Assembly (NCBI GenBank): GCA_025757845.1
Contig: CP107211.1
Location: forward strand, 744,001 to 808,000
Source: Oscillospiraceae bacterium
GTDB lineage: Bacteria > Bacillota > Clostridia > Oscillospirales > Ruminococcaceae
Direction of reading: 5' to 3'
DNA: 64,000 nucleotides
Shown: positions 52,342-61,619 of the stretch, piece by piece
How positions within the stretch are numbered: position 1 is the first letter of the stretch
Layout: the number at the start of each line of letters is the position of its first letter
Made by a program: the position numbers and the translations under genes
The notes under the pieces: generated by a model
Seen by the model: the letters and a program-made list of their open reading frames with translations, nothing else
The model's database searches: none
Told to the model about the DNA's origin: nothing

Positions 52342-53631
52342 ATGAATGCTGGCGTTATCCTGTTTCTGATCTTCGCAGTCTGCGTTCTGATCGGAGTCCC
52401 CATTTCCATGTCCCTGGGCATCGGCTCTCTGGCCGCTGTGGCTCTGGGCAACCTGGGCGTTTCGCCTGCCGTTATCGCACAGCGCGTGTTCGGCGGCCTG
52501 CAGTCCACCTCCATCATGGCCATTGCCTTCTTCATCTTGGCCGGCAACCTGATGGCTGGCGGCGGCATCTCCCGTCGTATCGTCAACTTTGCAAACTGCC
52601 TCATCGGCAACATCCGCGGCGGCATGAGCGTGGCTCTGGTCATCGCCTGTGCCTTCTTCGCTGCTCTGTCCGGTTCCGCTCCCGCAACCGTCGTCGCTAT
52701 CGGCTCCATGCTGTACGCTGACATGGTCAAGCAGGGCTACCCGGAGGACCGCACCGCCGGTCTGCTGGTCATCGCCGGCGGCCTGGGCCCGGTCATTCCC
52801 CCGTCCATCATCATGGTGTTGTACTGCACCCTGACCGGTGCGTCCGTTACCAACATGTTCAGCCAGGGCATGGTCATCGGCATCCTGATCATGATCGTCC
52901 TGATCCTGGAAGCCCTGTACTATGCTCACAAGGAAAAGTGGCCCAAGGCTGAGACCAAGCATACCGCCGGTGAGATCGGCAAGATCTTCCTGGAGGCTGT
53001 GCCTGCTCTGCTGACCCCCGTCATCATCCTGGGCGGCATCTACTCCGGCCTGCTGACCGCTACCGAGTCCGCTGCTGTGGCCTGCGTGTGGGCTTTCATC
53101 GCCGGTGTGTTCATCTACAAGGAGATCAAGATCGCCGATCTGATCCCCATCCTGATGAAGTCCGCTAAGAGCGCTGCCATGATCCTGTTCATCATCGCAG
53201 CTTCCACCGCATTCTCCTGGGTGTTCACCTTCTCCGGTGCTTCCGCTGCTCTGGTGCAGCTGGTCGTCTCCATGAACCTGAACAAGACCCTGTTCTGCCT
53301 GGTCGTGGCCATCATCCTGCTGATCTTCGGCACCTTCATGGAAGGTACCGCCATCGCAGTTCTGCTGGTGCCCGTTCTGTGGCCCATCGCCGAGAGCATG
53401 GGCATCAACGTCATCCACTTTGGCATGATCCTGTGCATCTCCAACGTCATCGGTACCATGACCCCTCCCGTGGCCGTCAACATCTTCTCGGCTGTGCAGG
53501 TCACCCGCTCTGTGCGTGAACTGAAAATCGGCGAGATCTCCAAGGCTGAGATTCCCTTCTTCATCGGTTACGTTGCAGTGTTCTTCCTGTGCGTGTTCTC
53601 TGAGACCTTCTGCACCTTCCTGATCCGCTAA
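52342..53631 (+). CDS. TRAP transporter large permease (DctM)
   Basis: 429-residue permease with 11-12 helices: IGVPISMSLGIGSL, FFILAGNLMAGGGISRRIVNF, SGSAPATVVAIGSMLYADMVKQGYP and PPSIIMVLY are typical. I chose ATG 52342, 10 bases after AAGGAGG; GTG 52336 is too close to the SD. Couples proton or sodium flow to DctP-delivered substrate. Confidence 0.93.
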   Translation: MNAGVILFLIFAVCVLIGVPISMSLGIGSLAAVALGNLGVSPAVIAQRVFGGLQSTSIMAIAFFILAGNLMAGGGISRRIVNFANCLIGNIRGGMSVALVIACAFFAALSGSAPATVVAIGSMLYADMVKQGYPEDRTAGLLVIAGGLGPVIPPSIIMVLYCTLTGASVTNMFSQGMVIGILIMIVLILEALYYAHKEKWPKAETKHTAGEIGKIFLEAVPALLTPVIILGGIYSGLLTATESAAVACVWAFIAGVFIYKEIKIADLIPILMKSAKSAAMILFIIAASTAFSWVFTFSGASAALVQLVVSMNLNKTLFCLVVAIILLIFGTFMEGTAIAVLLVPVLWPIAESMGINVIHFGMILCISNVIGTMTPPVAVNIFSAVQVTRSVRELKIGEISKAEIPFFIGYVAVFFLCVFSETFCTFLIR

Positions 53632-53643
53632 GGAGAGAAACCT

Positions 53644-54888
53644 ATGGTAACCATCAGAGACATCAAAACCATCTGCACCGCGCCGGAGGGCATCAACCTT
53701 CTGGTGGTGAAGGTGGAAACCAGCGAGCCGGGCCTGTACGGCCTGGGCTGCGGTACCTTCGCTTACCGGCACCTGGCCGTCAAGATGGTTGTGGAAGAAT
53801 ATCTGCGCCCGCTGCTGATCGGCCGTGATGTTTCGGACATCAACGACATCTGGCAGCTCATGCACCAGAACGGCTACTGGCGCAATGGCCCCATCGAGAA
53901 CAATGCGATCTCCGGTGTGGACATGGCCCTGTGGGACATCAAAGGCAAAATGGCCAACATGCCCCTGTACCAGCTGTTCGGCGGCAAGTGCCGCGAGGGC
54001 GTGCCGGTGTACCGCCACGTCGATGGCCGCGACCTGTCCGAGATCTGCGAGAACATCGCCAAGTACCGTGAGATCGGCGTCAAGACCATCCGCTGCCAGT
54101 GCGGCGGTTACGGCGGCAGCGAGTACGGCCATACCCCGGCCGGTGCACCGGTGGGCGCAAAGCCCGGCGTGTATCTGGACGGCAATGCCTACATCCGTGA
54201 TACCGTCAAACTGTTCGACGGCATCCGCAGCAAGATGGGCGATGAGATCGGCCTGGTGCACGATGTGCACGAGCGCATCGCTCCGGCCGACGCCGTTCGT
54301 CTGGCCAAGGAGCTGGAGCCCTACCACCTGACCTTCCTGGAGGACCCCGTTTCTCTGGAACAGGTGGAGTACATCCGCCAGATCAAGAACGCTTCTTCCA
54401 TTCCCATCGCGGAAGGCGAGCTGTTCAACAATCCCTACGAGTACCGCACCCTCATCACCGAGCGCCTGATCGACTACATCCGTGTGCACATCACCCAGGT
54501 GGGCGGCATCACTCCCGCCCGCAAGCTGCAGATCTTTGCAGAGCAGTTCGGCGTGCGCACCGCATGGCATGGCCCCGGTGATATGTCCCCGCTGGCTCAT
54601 GCAGCCAACGTTCACATCGACCTGGCTGCCCCGAACTTCGGCGTGCAGGAGTGGTCCGGCATTGAGCCGCCCAACTTCGTCATCCAGAAGCTGAAGGGAC
54701 CCCATGGTGCTCTGCTGGAGGTGTTCCCCGGTCTGCCCAAGTACAAGGACGGCTACGTTTACGCAAACGACAAGCCCGGCCTTGGCGTGGACCTGATCGA
54801 GAAGGAAGCCGAGAAGTACCCTTGCGAAAATACCGTAACGACCTGGACGCAGACCCGCCGCATGGACGGCGCGCTGCAGACTCCGTAA
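53644..54888 (+). CDS. mannonate/gluconate dehydratase-like enolase (ManD/RspA family)
   Basis: 414-residue enolase-superfamily enzyme, predicted to dehydrate D-mannonate or D-gluconate to KDG. N-terminal capping domain, then a TIM barrel with Asp207 and His209 in HDVHER, Glu233 in FLEDP, Glu257 in AEGE, and His309 in WHGPGDMSP. The ManD loop RCQCGGYG (150-157) and an inserted segment follow the family plan. Some ManD members have little activity, so the substrate is uncertain. Twelve bases after dctM. Confidence 0.88.
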   Translation: MVTIRDIKTICTAPEGINLLVVKVETSEPGLYGLGCGTFAYRHLAVKMVVEEYLRPLLIGRDVSDINDIWQLMHQNGYWRNGPIENNAISGVDMALWDIKGKMANMPLYQLFGGKCREGVPVYRHVDGRDLSEICENIAKYREIGVKTIRCQCGGYGGSEYGHTPAGAPVGAKPGVYLDGNAYIRDTVKLFDGIRSKMGDEIGLVHDVHERIAPADAVRLAKELEPYHLTFLEDPVSLEQVEYIRQIKNASSIPIAEGELFNNPYEYRTLITERLIDYIRVHITQVGGITPARKLQIFAEQFGVRTAWHGPGDMSPLAHAANVHIDLAAPNFGVQEWSGIEPPNFVIQKLKGPHGALLEVFPGLPKYKDGYVYANDKPGLGVDLIEKEAEKYPCENTVTTWTQTRRMDGALQTP

Positions 54889-54925
54889 GAAACTGTAAAG
54901 AACATCTTGTTTTGGAGGCATAAAA

Positions 54926-55705
54926 ATGGTTAATAGTCTGTTTGATATCACCGGCAAGAAAGCAATCGTTACCGGTGGCACCCGCGGCCTGGGCAAGGGC
55001 ATGGCAGAGGGCCTGATGGAGTCCGGCGCAGAAGTGGCGATCATCGGCACTTCCGACAAGGTCTATCAGGTTGCCGATGAGTTCAAGGCACGCGGCTTTG
55101 TGTGCTACGGCGTCAAGGCGGACCTGTCCGACCGTGACCAGTGCAACGAAGCATTCAACAAGTGCGTCGAGCTGCTGGGCGACCTGGACATCCTGGTGCC
55201 GGCCCACGGCATCCAGCGCCGTCACCCCTCCAACGAGTTCCCCGACAAGGATTGGGATGATGTGATCAACACCAACCTGAACTCTGTGTTCTGGCTGTCC
55301 CGTGCTGCTTCCAACATCTTCAAGGCCAAGGGCTACGGCAAGATCATCATGATCGCCTCCATGTGCTCCTGGTTCGGCGGCAAGACCGTGCCCGCTTACT
55401 CCGCTGCAAAGGGCGGCGTGATGCAGCTGTGCAAGGCCTTCAGCAACGACCTGCTGCAGTACGGTATCAACGTCAACGCCATCGCTCCGGGCTACATGGA
55501 CACCGAAATGAACGTGGCCCTGACCGACCCGAAGAACCCCAAGTTCACCCAGCAGCGTTACGACGAGCTGACCCAGCGCATTCCCGCTCACCGCTGGGGC
55601 ACCCCTGACGACATGAAGGGCTGCTGCATCTTCCTGGCTTCTCATGCCAGCGACTACCTGGGCGGTGCCATCATCCCTGTGGATGGCGGCTATCTGGTTA
55701 TGTGA
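54926..55705 (+). CDS. SDR oxidoreductase (KduD / gluconate 5-dehydrogenase type)
   Basis: 259-residue classical short-chain dehydrogenase: cofactor motif TGGTRGLGKGMAEGL (Gly-rich), NNAG-position variant PAHGIQ, catalytic Ser in IASMCSW, YSAAK (Tyr-XXX-Lys) and APGYMDTEMN. Its SDR subtype reduces or oxidises keto-sugar acids. Last gene of the operon, so it probably feeds ManD or uses its product. Confidence 0.87.
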   Translation: MVNSLFDITGKKAIVTGGTRGLGKGMAEGLMESGAEVAIIGTSDKVYQVADEFKARGFVCYGVKADLSDRDQCNEAFNKCVELLGDLDILVPAHGIQRRHPSNEFPDKDWDDVINTNLNSVFWLSRAASNIFKAKGYGKIIMIASMCSWFGGKTVPAYSAAKGGVMQLCKAFSNDLLQYGINVNAIAPGYMDTEMNVALTDPKNPKFTQQRYDELTQRIPAHRWGTPDDMKGCCIFLASHASDYLGGAIIPVDGGYLVM

Positions 55706-55742
55706 TTCTCCTTCTTCCATATATGCATCGTTAGCCAAATGA

Positions 55743-55785
55743 GAGAGGGCCTTCTCCGGCGCAAGCCGGGGGAGGCCCTTTCTCA
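55743..55785 (+). terminator. terminator of the sugar-acid operon
   Basis: Arms GAGAGGGCCTTCTCCGGC and GCCGGGGGAGGCCCTTTCTC around GCAA. Confidence 0.8.
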
Positions 55786-55820
55786 GTGCTGCCATCTTTC
55801 GGCGGAAATAGGCAAAACGA

Positions 55821-55849
55821 TTGTGTTCGGGCCGGGATTGTGCTACACT
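55821..55849 (+). promoter_or_regulatory. promoter of the NSS symporter gene
   Basis: TTGTGT, 17-base spacer, TACACT. Confidence 0.55.
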
Positions 55850-55894
55850 TAAAAGGCTTTCTGTTTTGAATAAAAGGATAGGAGAATCATTACT

Positions 55895-57268
55895 ATGGAA
55901 ACTCAAAAATCCAAGCGCAGTGCGTTTTCCGGCAAGATCGGGTTCGTGCTCAGCGCAGCAGGTGCCTCGGTGGGTCTGGGCAATATCTGGCGTTTCCCGT
56001 ATCTCGCCGCAAAATACGGCGGTGGAATTTTTCTGTTGGTGTACATCGTGCTGGCCGTTACGTTTGGCTATACCATGATCGTGGCCGAAACAGCGCTTGG
56101 CCGCATGACCAAAAAGAGCCCGGTGGGGGCATTTGGCACATTCGGCAAAAGCGGCAGGCTGAAATTCGGCGGCTGGATCAATGCAGTCATTCCCATTCTG
56201 ATCGTACCGTATTATTCGGTCATTGGCGGCTGGGTCATCCGGTATCTTTCCGCGTATGTCAGCGGCCACGGCAGTGAGCTGGCACAGGACGGCTATTTTT
56301 CCGGCTTTATTTCCAGCGGTCTGTCTGCAGAGGTGTGTTTCCTCATCTTTACCATTTTTACGCTGGTCATCATTTTTGCCGGGGTACGCAATGGTGTGGA
56401 ACGGGTGTCCAAGCTGATGATGCCGGTTCTGGTGGTCCTGTCGGTGATCATTGCCGTTTACTCGGTCACCCGTCCGGGTGCACTGGCAGGCGTCAAGTAC
56501 TTCCTGGTGCCCAACGTGGCCAATTTTTCCTGGATGACCGTCGTCACCGCCATGGGGCAGATGTTCTACTCGCTGTCCATTGCCATGGGCATTCTCGTGA
56601 CCTTTGGTTCCTACATGAAAGAGGACGTTTCCATTGAGGAATCCACCGAGAACGTCGAGGTCTTTGATACGGCCATTGCCATCATGGCAGGTCTGATGAT
56701 CATTCCGGCAGTGTTCTCCTTCTCCGGCGGTGACCCGGATACCCTGCAGGCAGGTCCCTCGCTGATGTTCATCACCATTCCCAAGGTGTTCGAGAGCATG
56801 GGGTTCGGCCACGTTGTCGGCGTGCTGTTCTTCCTTCTGGTCCTTTTTGCTGCGATCACAAGCTCCATTGCTCTGACCGAGAGCGCCGTTTCCACCTTTG
56901 AGGATGAATTGGGCTGGAACCGCCAGAAAGCGACCGGCTGCATTGGCGTCATTATGGTGGCACTGGGCAGTCTGTCTGCGCTGGGCTATGGTCCTCTGGC
57001 CGGTGTGACGGTGTTCGGGATGCAGTTCCTGGACTTCTTCGATTTCCTGACAAACTCGGTCATGATGCCCATTGCGGCCATTGCCACCTGCCTACTGGTG
57101 TCGCGTGTGGTGGGCGTGGAGAAGATCGCAGAGGAGGTCACCACCGACGGGAAACCATTCCGTCGGAAAAAGATCTTCAACTTTATGATCCGCTATCTGT
57201 GCCCCGTGTTCGCGGCCATCATTCTGGTGAGCTCTGTGGCCAATGCTCTGGGCTGGATCTCGATGTAA
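55895..57268 (+). CDS. neurotransmitter:sodium symporter (NSS) family transporter
   Basis: 457-residue Na+-coupled amino acid importer, about 12 helices, LeuT fold. GASVGLGNIWRFPYLAAKYGGG is the first-helix Na+/substrate site, with FFLLVLFAAITSSIALTESAVSTF later in helix 8. Bacterial members import Trp, Tyr, Leu or Ala. Its DNA has more A/T-ending codons than the TRAP genes upstream. Start after ATAGGAG. Confidence 0.92.
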   Translation: METQKSKRSAFSGKIGFVLSAAGASVGLGNIWRFPYLAAKYGGGIFLLVYIVLAVTFGYTMIVAETALGRMTKKSPVGAFGTFGKSGRLKFGGWINAVIPILIVPYYSVIGGWVIRYLSAYVSGHGSELAQDGYFSGFISSGLSAEVCFLIFTIFTLVIIFAGVRNGVERVSKLMMPVLVVLSVIIAVYSVTRPGALAGVKYFLVPNVANFSWMTVVTAMGQMFYSLSIAMGILVTFGSYMKEDVSIEESTENVEVFDTAIAIMAGLMIIPAVFSFSGGDPDTLQAGPSLMFITIPKVFESMGFGHVVGVLFFLLVLFAAITSSIALTESAVSTFEDELGWNRQKATGCIGVIMVALGSLSALGYGPLAGVTVFGMQFLDFFDFLTNSVMMPIAAIATCLLVSRVVGVEKIAEEVTTDGKPFRRKKIFNFMIRYLCPVFAAIILVSSVANALGWISM

Positions 57269-57348
57269 GGATAAGAATGTACGATATGTGCATCTTTCGA
57301 TGGATGAGATGGAAGAACTGGCCGGCAAGGTAGCGGCATCTTCTTAAA

Positions 57349-57394
57349 ACAAACAGCGGCAGTTTTCCGAAAACGGAAATCTGCCGCTGTTTTA
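57349..57394. terminator. terminator between the NSS gene and tRNA-Arg
   Basis: Arms AAACAGCGGCAG and CTGCCGCTGTTT with an inner TTTTCCG/CGGAAA stem; lies 6 bases beyond tRNA-Arg on the minus strand, and may act both ways. Confidence 0.8.
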
Positions 57395-57399
57395 TATCA

Positions 57400-57473
57400 T
57401 GTCCCGGACAGGAGTCGAACCTGCGGCCTTCCCCTTAGGAGGGGGACGCTCTATCCAACTGAGCTACCGAGAC
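57400..57473 (-). tRNA. tRNA-Arg (CCT)
   Basis: 74 bases. Acceptor GTCTCGG/CCGGGAC, D-loop AGCTCAGTTGGATAGAGC, anticodon loop CTCCTAA giving CCT, T loop TTCGACT. CCA is not encoded, unlike the other three tRNAs of the window. Confidence 0.95.
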
Positions 57474-57621
57474 ACAGACCGATGCACACAAGGCACACCG
57501 CCTATCTATAATACCGCATCGTGCGCATAAAATCAAGTTGAACCGACGAGGAAAATGGTGTATGCTATAAGGGAGAAAACGAAAGCGGCAGTGCAGGTGT
57601 GTGCTGCCTGCGGAGGAACGT

Positions 57622-59013
57622 ATGAAAAAGCCATTCAAGAACCCATTCCGGCATCATCCTGCAAAGAACCGGAACAAACCGCGGGGGTACAGCCCTACCC
57701 AGATCATCTGCGTCAGTTTTGTGATCGTGATCGCACTGGGTACGCTGCTGTTGTCGCTGCCCATTGCCAGCCGCTACGGGCGGATGCGGGTGATCGACGC
57801 CATGTTCACGGCCACCAGCGCCACCTGCGTGACCGGTCTGGTCGTGCGGGATACCTGGACCCAGTTCACGGTGTTCGGGCAGGCGGTGATCCTGGTCCTG
57901 ATCCAGGTGGGAGGCCTGGGTCTGGTGACCCTGACCAGCTTTTTTGCGCTGGCCATGCGGCGGCGCATGGGCTTCCGGGACCTGCGAGTGCTGGGCGAGA
58001 GCGTGTCGGCTGATGGCTACGCCCAGGCCAAGGACGTGCTGCGCATCGTGGTGGGTCTGGCCGCCCTGTTTGAGGGCATCGGCATCCTGCTGCTGCTGTT
58101 TGCCTTTGTGCCCCAATTTGGGCTCCAGGGCATCTGGATCAGCATCTTTACCGCCATTTCGGCCTTCTGCAATGCAGGCTTTGACCTGTTTGGTCAGTTT
58201 GGGGCCTATTCCTCCCTGGTGCCCTATGTCCATAACTACTATGTTCAGGCCGTGGTCATGTTTATGATCATTGCAGGCGGCCTGGGCTTTATGGTGTGGG
58301 TGGAGCTGATCCAGTACCCCAAAAAGCGCAAGTTGTCCCTCCACGCTCGGGTGGTGCTGATCTTTTCGGTGCTGCTGTGGGTAGGGGGTGCAGCCCTCAT
58401 CGGTCTGCTGGAGTGGAACAACCCCGGCAGCATGGGAAACCTCAGCGCAGGGGATAAGATCATGGCGTCGCTGTTCCAGTCGGTGTCCACCCGCACGGCT
58501 GGCATGAACACCATTGATCTGGCGGCCTGCGGGCCCATCACCAAGCTGCTGATGAGCGTGCTGCAGTTCATTGGTGCGGCACCCGGTTCCACGGGCGGCG
58601 GCGTGAAGGTGACCACCTTTGCGGTGCTGTTCCTGACCATCCGCAGCGTGGCGCAGGGCCGGGATGACTGCGTGATCGCCGACCACCACATTGAGTCCAA
58701 AACGGTGTACCGTGCCCTGACCATCATCGTCATCGGCGCACTGGCTGCCTTTGGCTCGGCTGTGGTGGTGTATTACAACACCTCGGATGCGGTGTCGGTC
58801 ATTGACGCCATCTTCGAGTCCTGCTCGGCCTTTGGCACGGTGGGTCTGTCGGTGGGCGTGACCGCCCGGCTGAAGGATGGGGCAAAGCTCCTGTATATGG
58901 CCGTGATGTTTATGGGACGTGTGGGCCCGGTGTCGCTGGCCATGAGCCTGACCGCTAAGCCGGACGACAACAAGCGCAAGATCATGCCGGTTGGCCACAT
59001 CAATGTGGGCTGA
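57622..59013 (+). CDS. Trk/Ktr-type potassium uptake membrane subunit (KtrB-like)
   Basis: 463-residue K+ channel-like protein with four membrane-pore-membrane repeats; the pore loops are TSATCVTGL, ISAFCNAGF, VSTRTAGM and CSAFGTVGL, each with the selectivity Gly. N-terminus is basic and cytoplasmic. A KtrA/TrkA-type RCK subunit, normally needed, is not seen adjacent. Start ATG 57622 after GGAGG; GTG 57601 is upstream without an SD. Confidence 0.9.
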   Translation: MKKPFKNPFRHHPAKNRNKPRGYSPTQIICVSFVIVIALGTLLLSLPIASRYGRMRVIDAMFTATSATCVTGLVVRDTWTQFTVFGQAVILVLIQVGGLGLVTLTSFFALAMRRRMGFRDLRVLGESVSADGYAQAKDVLRIVVGLAALFEGIGILLLLFAFVPQFGLQGIWISIFTAISAFCNAGFDLFGQFGAYSSLVPYVHNYYVQAVVMFMIIAGGLGFMVWVELIQYPKKRKLSLHARVVLIFSVLLWVGGAALIGLLEWNNPGSMGNLSAGDKIMASLFQSVSTRTAGMNTIDLAACGPITKLLMSVLQFIGAAPGSTGGGVKVTTFAVLFLTIRSVAQGRDDCVIADHHIESKTVYRALTIIVIGALAAFGSAVVVYYNTSDAVSVIDAIFESCSAFGTVGLSVGVTARLKDGAKLLYMAVMFMGRVGPVSLAMSLTAKPDDNKRKIMPVGHINVG

Positions 59014-59033
59014 GGCATTCTGCAAATCATGCA

Positions 59034-59076
59034 AAAATGGAGGCTGTCCGAATCCGGACAGCCTCCATTTTTGCTA
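59034..59076. terminator. terminator between the KtrB-like gene and pepT
   Basis: Perfect arms AAAAATGGAGGCTGTCCG and CGGACAGCCTCCATTTTT around AATC, between convergent genes. Confidence 0.9.
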
Positions 59077-59091
59077 TATTGGACGATGAAA

Positions 59092-60309
59092 TTACTCTGC
59101 GTACAGGCCGATGATGTTCAGCACAATTTGGGTGCAGCGGTCCATCCGCTCCACAGTGGTGCACTCGCACACGCCGTGGAAGTTGAAGCCGCCGGTGCCC
59201 AGGTTGGGGCAGGGCAGGCCCATCCAGCTCAGGGTCGCGCCGTCGGTGCCGCCGCGCACGGGCACTTCTTCCGGTTCCAGCCCGGCCATACGGATGGCCT
59301 TGCGGGCGGTCTCTACCAGATGGAAATGCGGCTTGATCTTTTCCAGCATGTTGCGGTAGCTGTCCTTGATCTCCACTTCCACGGTGCCGTCACCGTACTT
59401 GCCGTTCAGATATGCGGCAATGTCCAGCAGGTTGTCCTTCTTGAACTGCAGCTTGGCTGCGTCGTGGTCGCGCAGGATGTAGCCCAGCTTGGCTTCGGTC
59501 ACGTCGCCGTACATCTGGCACAGGTGGTAGAAGCCCTGGCGGCCCTCGGTGGTCTCCGGGCGTGCCATGACCGGCAGAGCGCCGTGGAACTCCATGGCCA
59601 CGTTGGAAGCGTTGATCATGGTGTCCTTGGCGGAGCCGGGGTGCACCGAGAAGCCGTGGATGGTCACGGTGGCAGCAGCGGCGTTGAAGTTCTCGTATTC
59701 CACGGACCCGGCGTCGCCGCCGTCCACAGTGTAGGCAAAGTCGGCACCAAAGCCGGGAATGTCAAACAGGCTGGCACCCTCGCCGATCTCCTCGTCCGGG
59801 GTAAAGGCGATGCACAGCTTGCCGTGGGGCAGGCCCTTTTCCAGCACCGTCTCCACGGCGGTCATGATCTCGGCCACACCAGCCTTGTCGTCAGCACCCA
59901 GCAGGGTGGTGCCGTCGGTGGTGATCAGGGTCTCGCCCTTCATAGAGGCCAGGAAGGGGAAAGCGGAAACCTTCATCACCATGCCGGTGGCGGGCAGGGT
60001 CACGTCACTGCCGTCATAGTTCTCGTGCAGGATGGGGTTCACGTTCTCACCGCTGGCATCGGGGGCGGTGTCCATGTGGGCGATGAGGCCCAGTGCGGGC
60101 TTGTCCTCGCAGCCGGGAGTGGCGGGCAGGCTGCCGTAGACGTAGCAGTGCTCGTCCACACGGGCATCCTCCACGCCCAGAGCCTTGAGCTCCTCCACCA
60201 GCTGGTGGGCCAGGTCAAATTCCCGGGCGGCGGACGGGTGCGTACCGGATTCGGGATCCGAGGTGGTGTACACCCGGACATAATTCAGAAGTCGTTCATA
60301 AGCGCGCAT
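59092..60309 (-). CDS. pepT: tripeptidase T
   Basis: M20-family zinc aminotripeptidase of 405 residues: first metal motif IAHMDTAPD, LGADDKAGVAEI, FTPDEEIGEGASLFD with the catalytic Glu, VRGGTDGATLSWMGLP and GVCECTTVE. Start ATG 60309 lies 10 bases after AGGAG; GTG 60318 touches the SD and is rejected. Cytoplasmic; completes peptide use together with PepD. Confidence 0.94.
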   Translation of the reverse strand: MRAYERLLNYVRVYTTSDPESGTHPSAAREFDLAHQLVEELKALGVEDARVDEHCYVYGSLPATPGCEDKPALGLIAHMDTAPDASGENVNPILHENYDGSDVTLPATGMVMKVSAFPFLASMKGETLITTDGTTLLGADDKAGVAEIMTAVETVLEKGLPHGKLCIAFTPDEEIGEGASLFDIPGFGADFAYTVDGGDAGSVEYENFNAAAATVTIHGFSVHPGSAKDTMINASNVAMEFHGALPVMARPETTEGRQGFYHLCQMYGDVTEAKLGYILRDHDAAKLQFKKDNLLDIAAYLNGKYGDGTVEVEIKDSYRNMLEKIKPHFHLVETARKAIRMAGLEPEEVPVRGGTDGATLSWMGLPCPNLGTGGFNFHGVCECTTVERMDRCTQIVLNIIGLYAE

Positions 60310-60540
60310 AAGAGGCACACTCCTTTATCAAAATCAACGGCTGCCAAAAAGGGCATCCACCTATTATCATACCTTTTTTTCTCCTTTTTTACAACCGTTT
60401 TGGGGCCACTGGACAAAAAAGAACCGCCCTCACAAGAGCCTTGAACAAAATTCATGGAGAAATCTCTGCTCCTCTGCAAAAAACGTGCTACAATGGGGCA
60501 GAATGAAGAAACCGGAACAAAGAAACCGGAGGAGAAAAAT

Positions 60541-61536
60541 ATGAGTACCAAAGTTTTTTTCTACACCCTGCGTCCCTTTGATGAGCAGGCCATCGTCAAG
60601 GACTTGGCCCAGCAATGGGGCGTGGAATACGGCTACACCGAGGCCTATCCCACCCTGGAAAATGCCCAGCTGGCGGCAGGGTACGACGCTGTTTCCCTGA
60701 CCCCCTGCGACATGAGCGCACCTATGGTCCAGCGGTTCCACGACCTGGGGGTCAAGGCCATCTGCTGCCGTTCCATCGGCTACGACCATGTGGACCTGGA
60801 AAAGGCCCGGGAGCTGGGCATGAAGGTGTCCAACGTGGACTATCCGCCCAACGGCGTGGCAAACTTTGCTATTATGCTGATGCTGATGAGCCTGCGGAAG
60901 GCTGGCCATATCCTGAAGCGTGGAGAAGTGCAGGACTACTCCCTGAAGGGCAAGATCGGCCGGGATATTTCCAGCTGCACCGTAGGCGTTATTGGCACCG
61001 GCCGCATTGGCCAGACGGTGCTGAAGCATCTGTCCGGCTTTGGCTGCAGCCTGCTGGCCTACGACCTGTACCCCAACCAGGAGGTAAAGAAGATCGCTGA
61101 ATATGTGCCCCTGGAGACCCTGCTGGCAGAAAGCGACGTTATCACCCTCCACACCAACGCCACCGAGGAAAACCACCACCTGCTGGATGCCGCTGCCTTT
61201 GCCAAGATGAAGCCCGGTGTTACCATCGTCAACACCGCCCGGGGCAAGCTCATTGACAGCGATGCCCTGCTGGCAGCCCTGGAAAGCGGTCAGGTGGGGG
61301 CAGCCGGTCTGGATGTGCTGGAAAATGAGAACGGCCTGTACTATTATAATCGGATGGGGGATGTGATCCCCAACCCGGAGCTGGCAGCTTTCCGGGCCAT
61401 GCCCAACGTGATCCTGACGGACCACACGGCTTTTTATACCTACGAGGATGTAAAGAGCATGGTGCGTGGCGTGCTGGAAAGTGCCGCCGCCTTTGCCGAG
61501 GGCTCGCCTACCCGGCATGAGGTGACCAACCGCTGA
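60541..61536 (+). CDS. D-2-hydroxyacid (D-lactate) dehydrogenase, VanH/LdhA type
   Basis: 331-residue NAD-dependent reductase of pyruvate to D-lactate by family: VGVIGTGRIGQTVLKHL (dinucleotide site), NTARGKLIDSDAL with catalytic Arg, DVLENENG with Glu, and LTDHTAFYTYED with His. CCRSIGYDHVDL and VDYPPNGVANFAI are D-LDH landmarks. D-lactate is a known fermentation product in Faecalibacterium, which fits. SD GGAGGAG. Confidence 0.9.
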   Translation: MSTKVFFYTLRPFDEQAIVKDLAQQWGVEYGYTEAYPTLENAQLAAGYDAVSLTPCDMSAPMVQRFHDLGVKAICCRSIGYDHVDLEKARELGMKVSNVDYPPNGVANFAIMLMLMSLRKAGHILKRGEVQDYSLKGKIGRDISSCTVGVIGTGRIGQTVLKHLSGFGCSLLAYDLYPNQEVKKIAEYVPLETLLAESDVITLHTNATEENHHLLDAAAFAKMKPGVTIVNTARGKLIDSDALLAALESGQVGAAGLDVLENENGLYYYNRMGDVIPNPELAAFRAMPNVILTDHTAFYTYEDVKSMVRGVLESAAAFAEGSPTRHEVTNR

Positions 61537-61556
61537 GAAAGGCCTTTTCCCCAAAA

Positions 61557-61595
61557 AGAAAAATCGGACAGACCAGGGTCTGTCCGATTTTTTGC
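61557..61595 (+). terminator. terminator after the D-lactate dehydrogenase gene
   Basis: Arms AAAAATCGGACAGACC and GGTCTGTCCGATTTTTT. Confidence 0.85.
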
Positions 61596-61619
61596 TGTTT
61601 AAAAGGATGCGGATGTAGA

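Noticed and set aside
52192-55059. 955-codon antisense ORF opposite dctQ, dctM and the dehydratase gene
   Set aside because: High-GC shadow frame; the plus-strand genes have clear families, SDs and operon spacing. The antisense translation is His/Asp-rich with no domain.
57435-57638. 67-codon minus-strand ORF upstream of tRNA-Arg
   Set aside because: It overlaps the 5' half of tRNA-Arg and has no SD or recognisable product.
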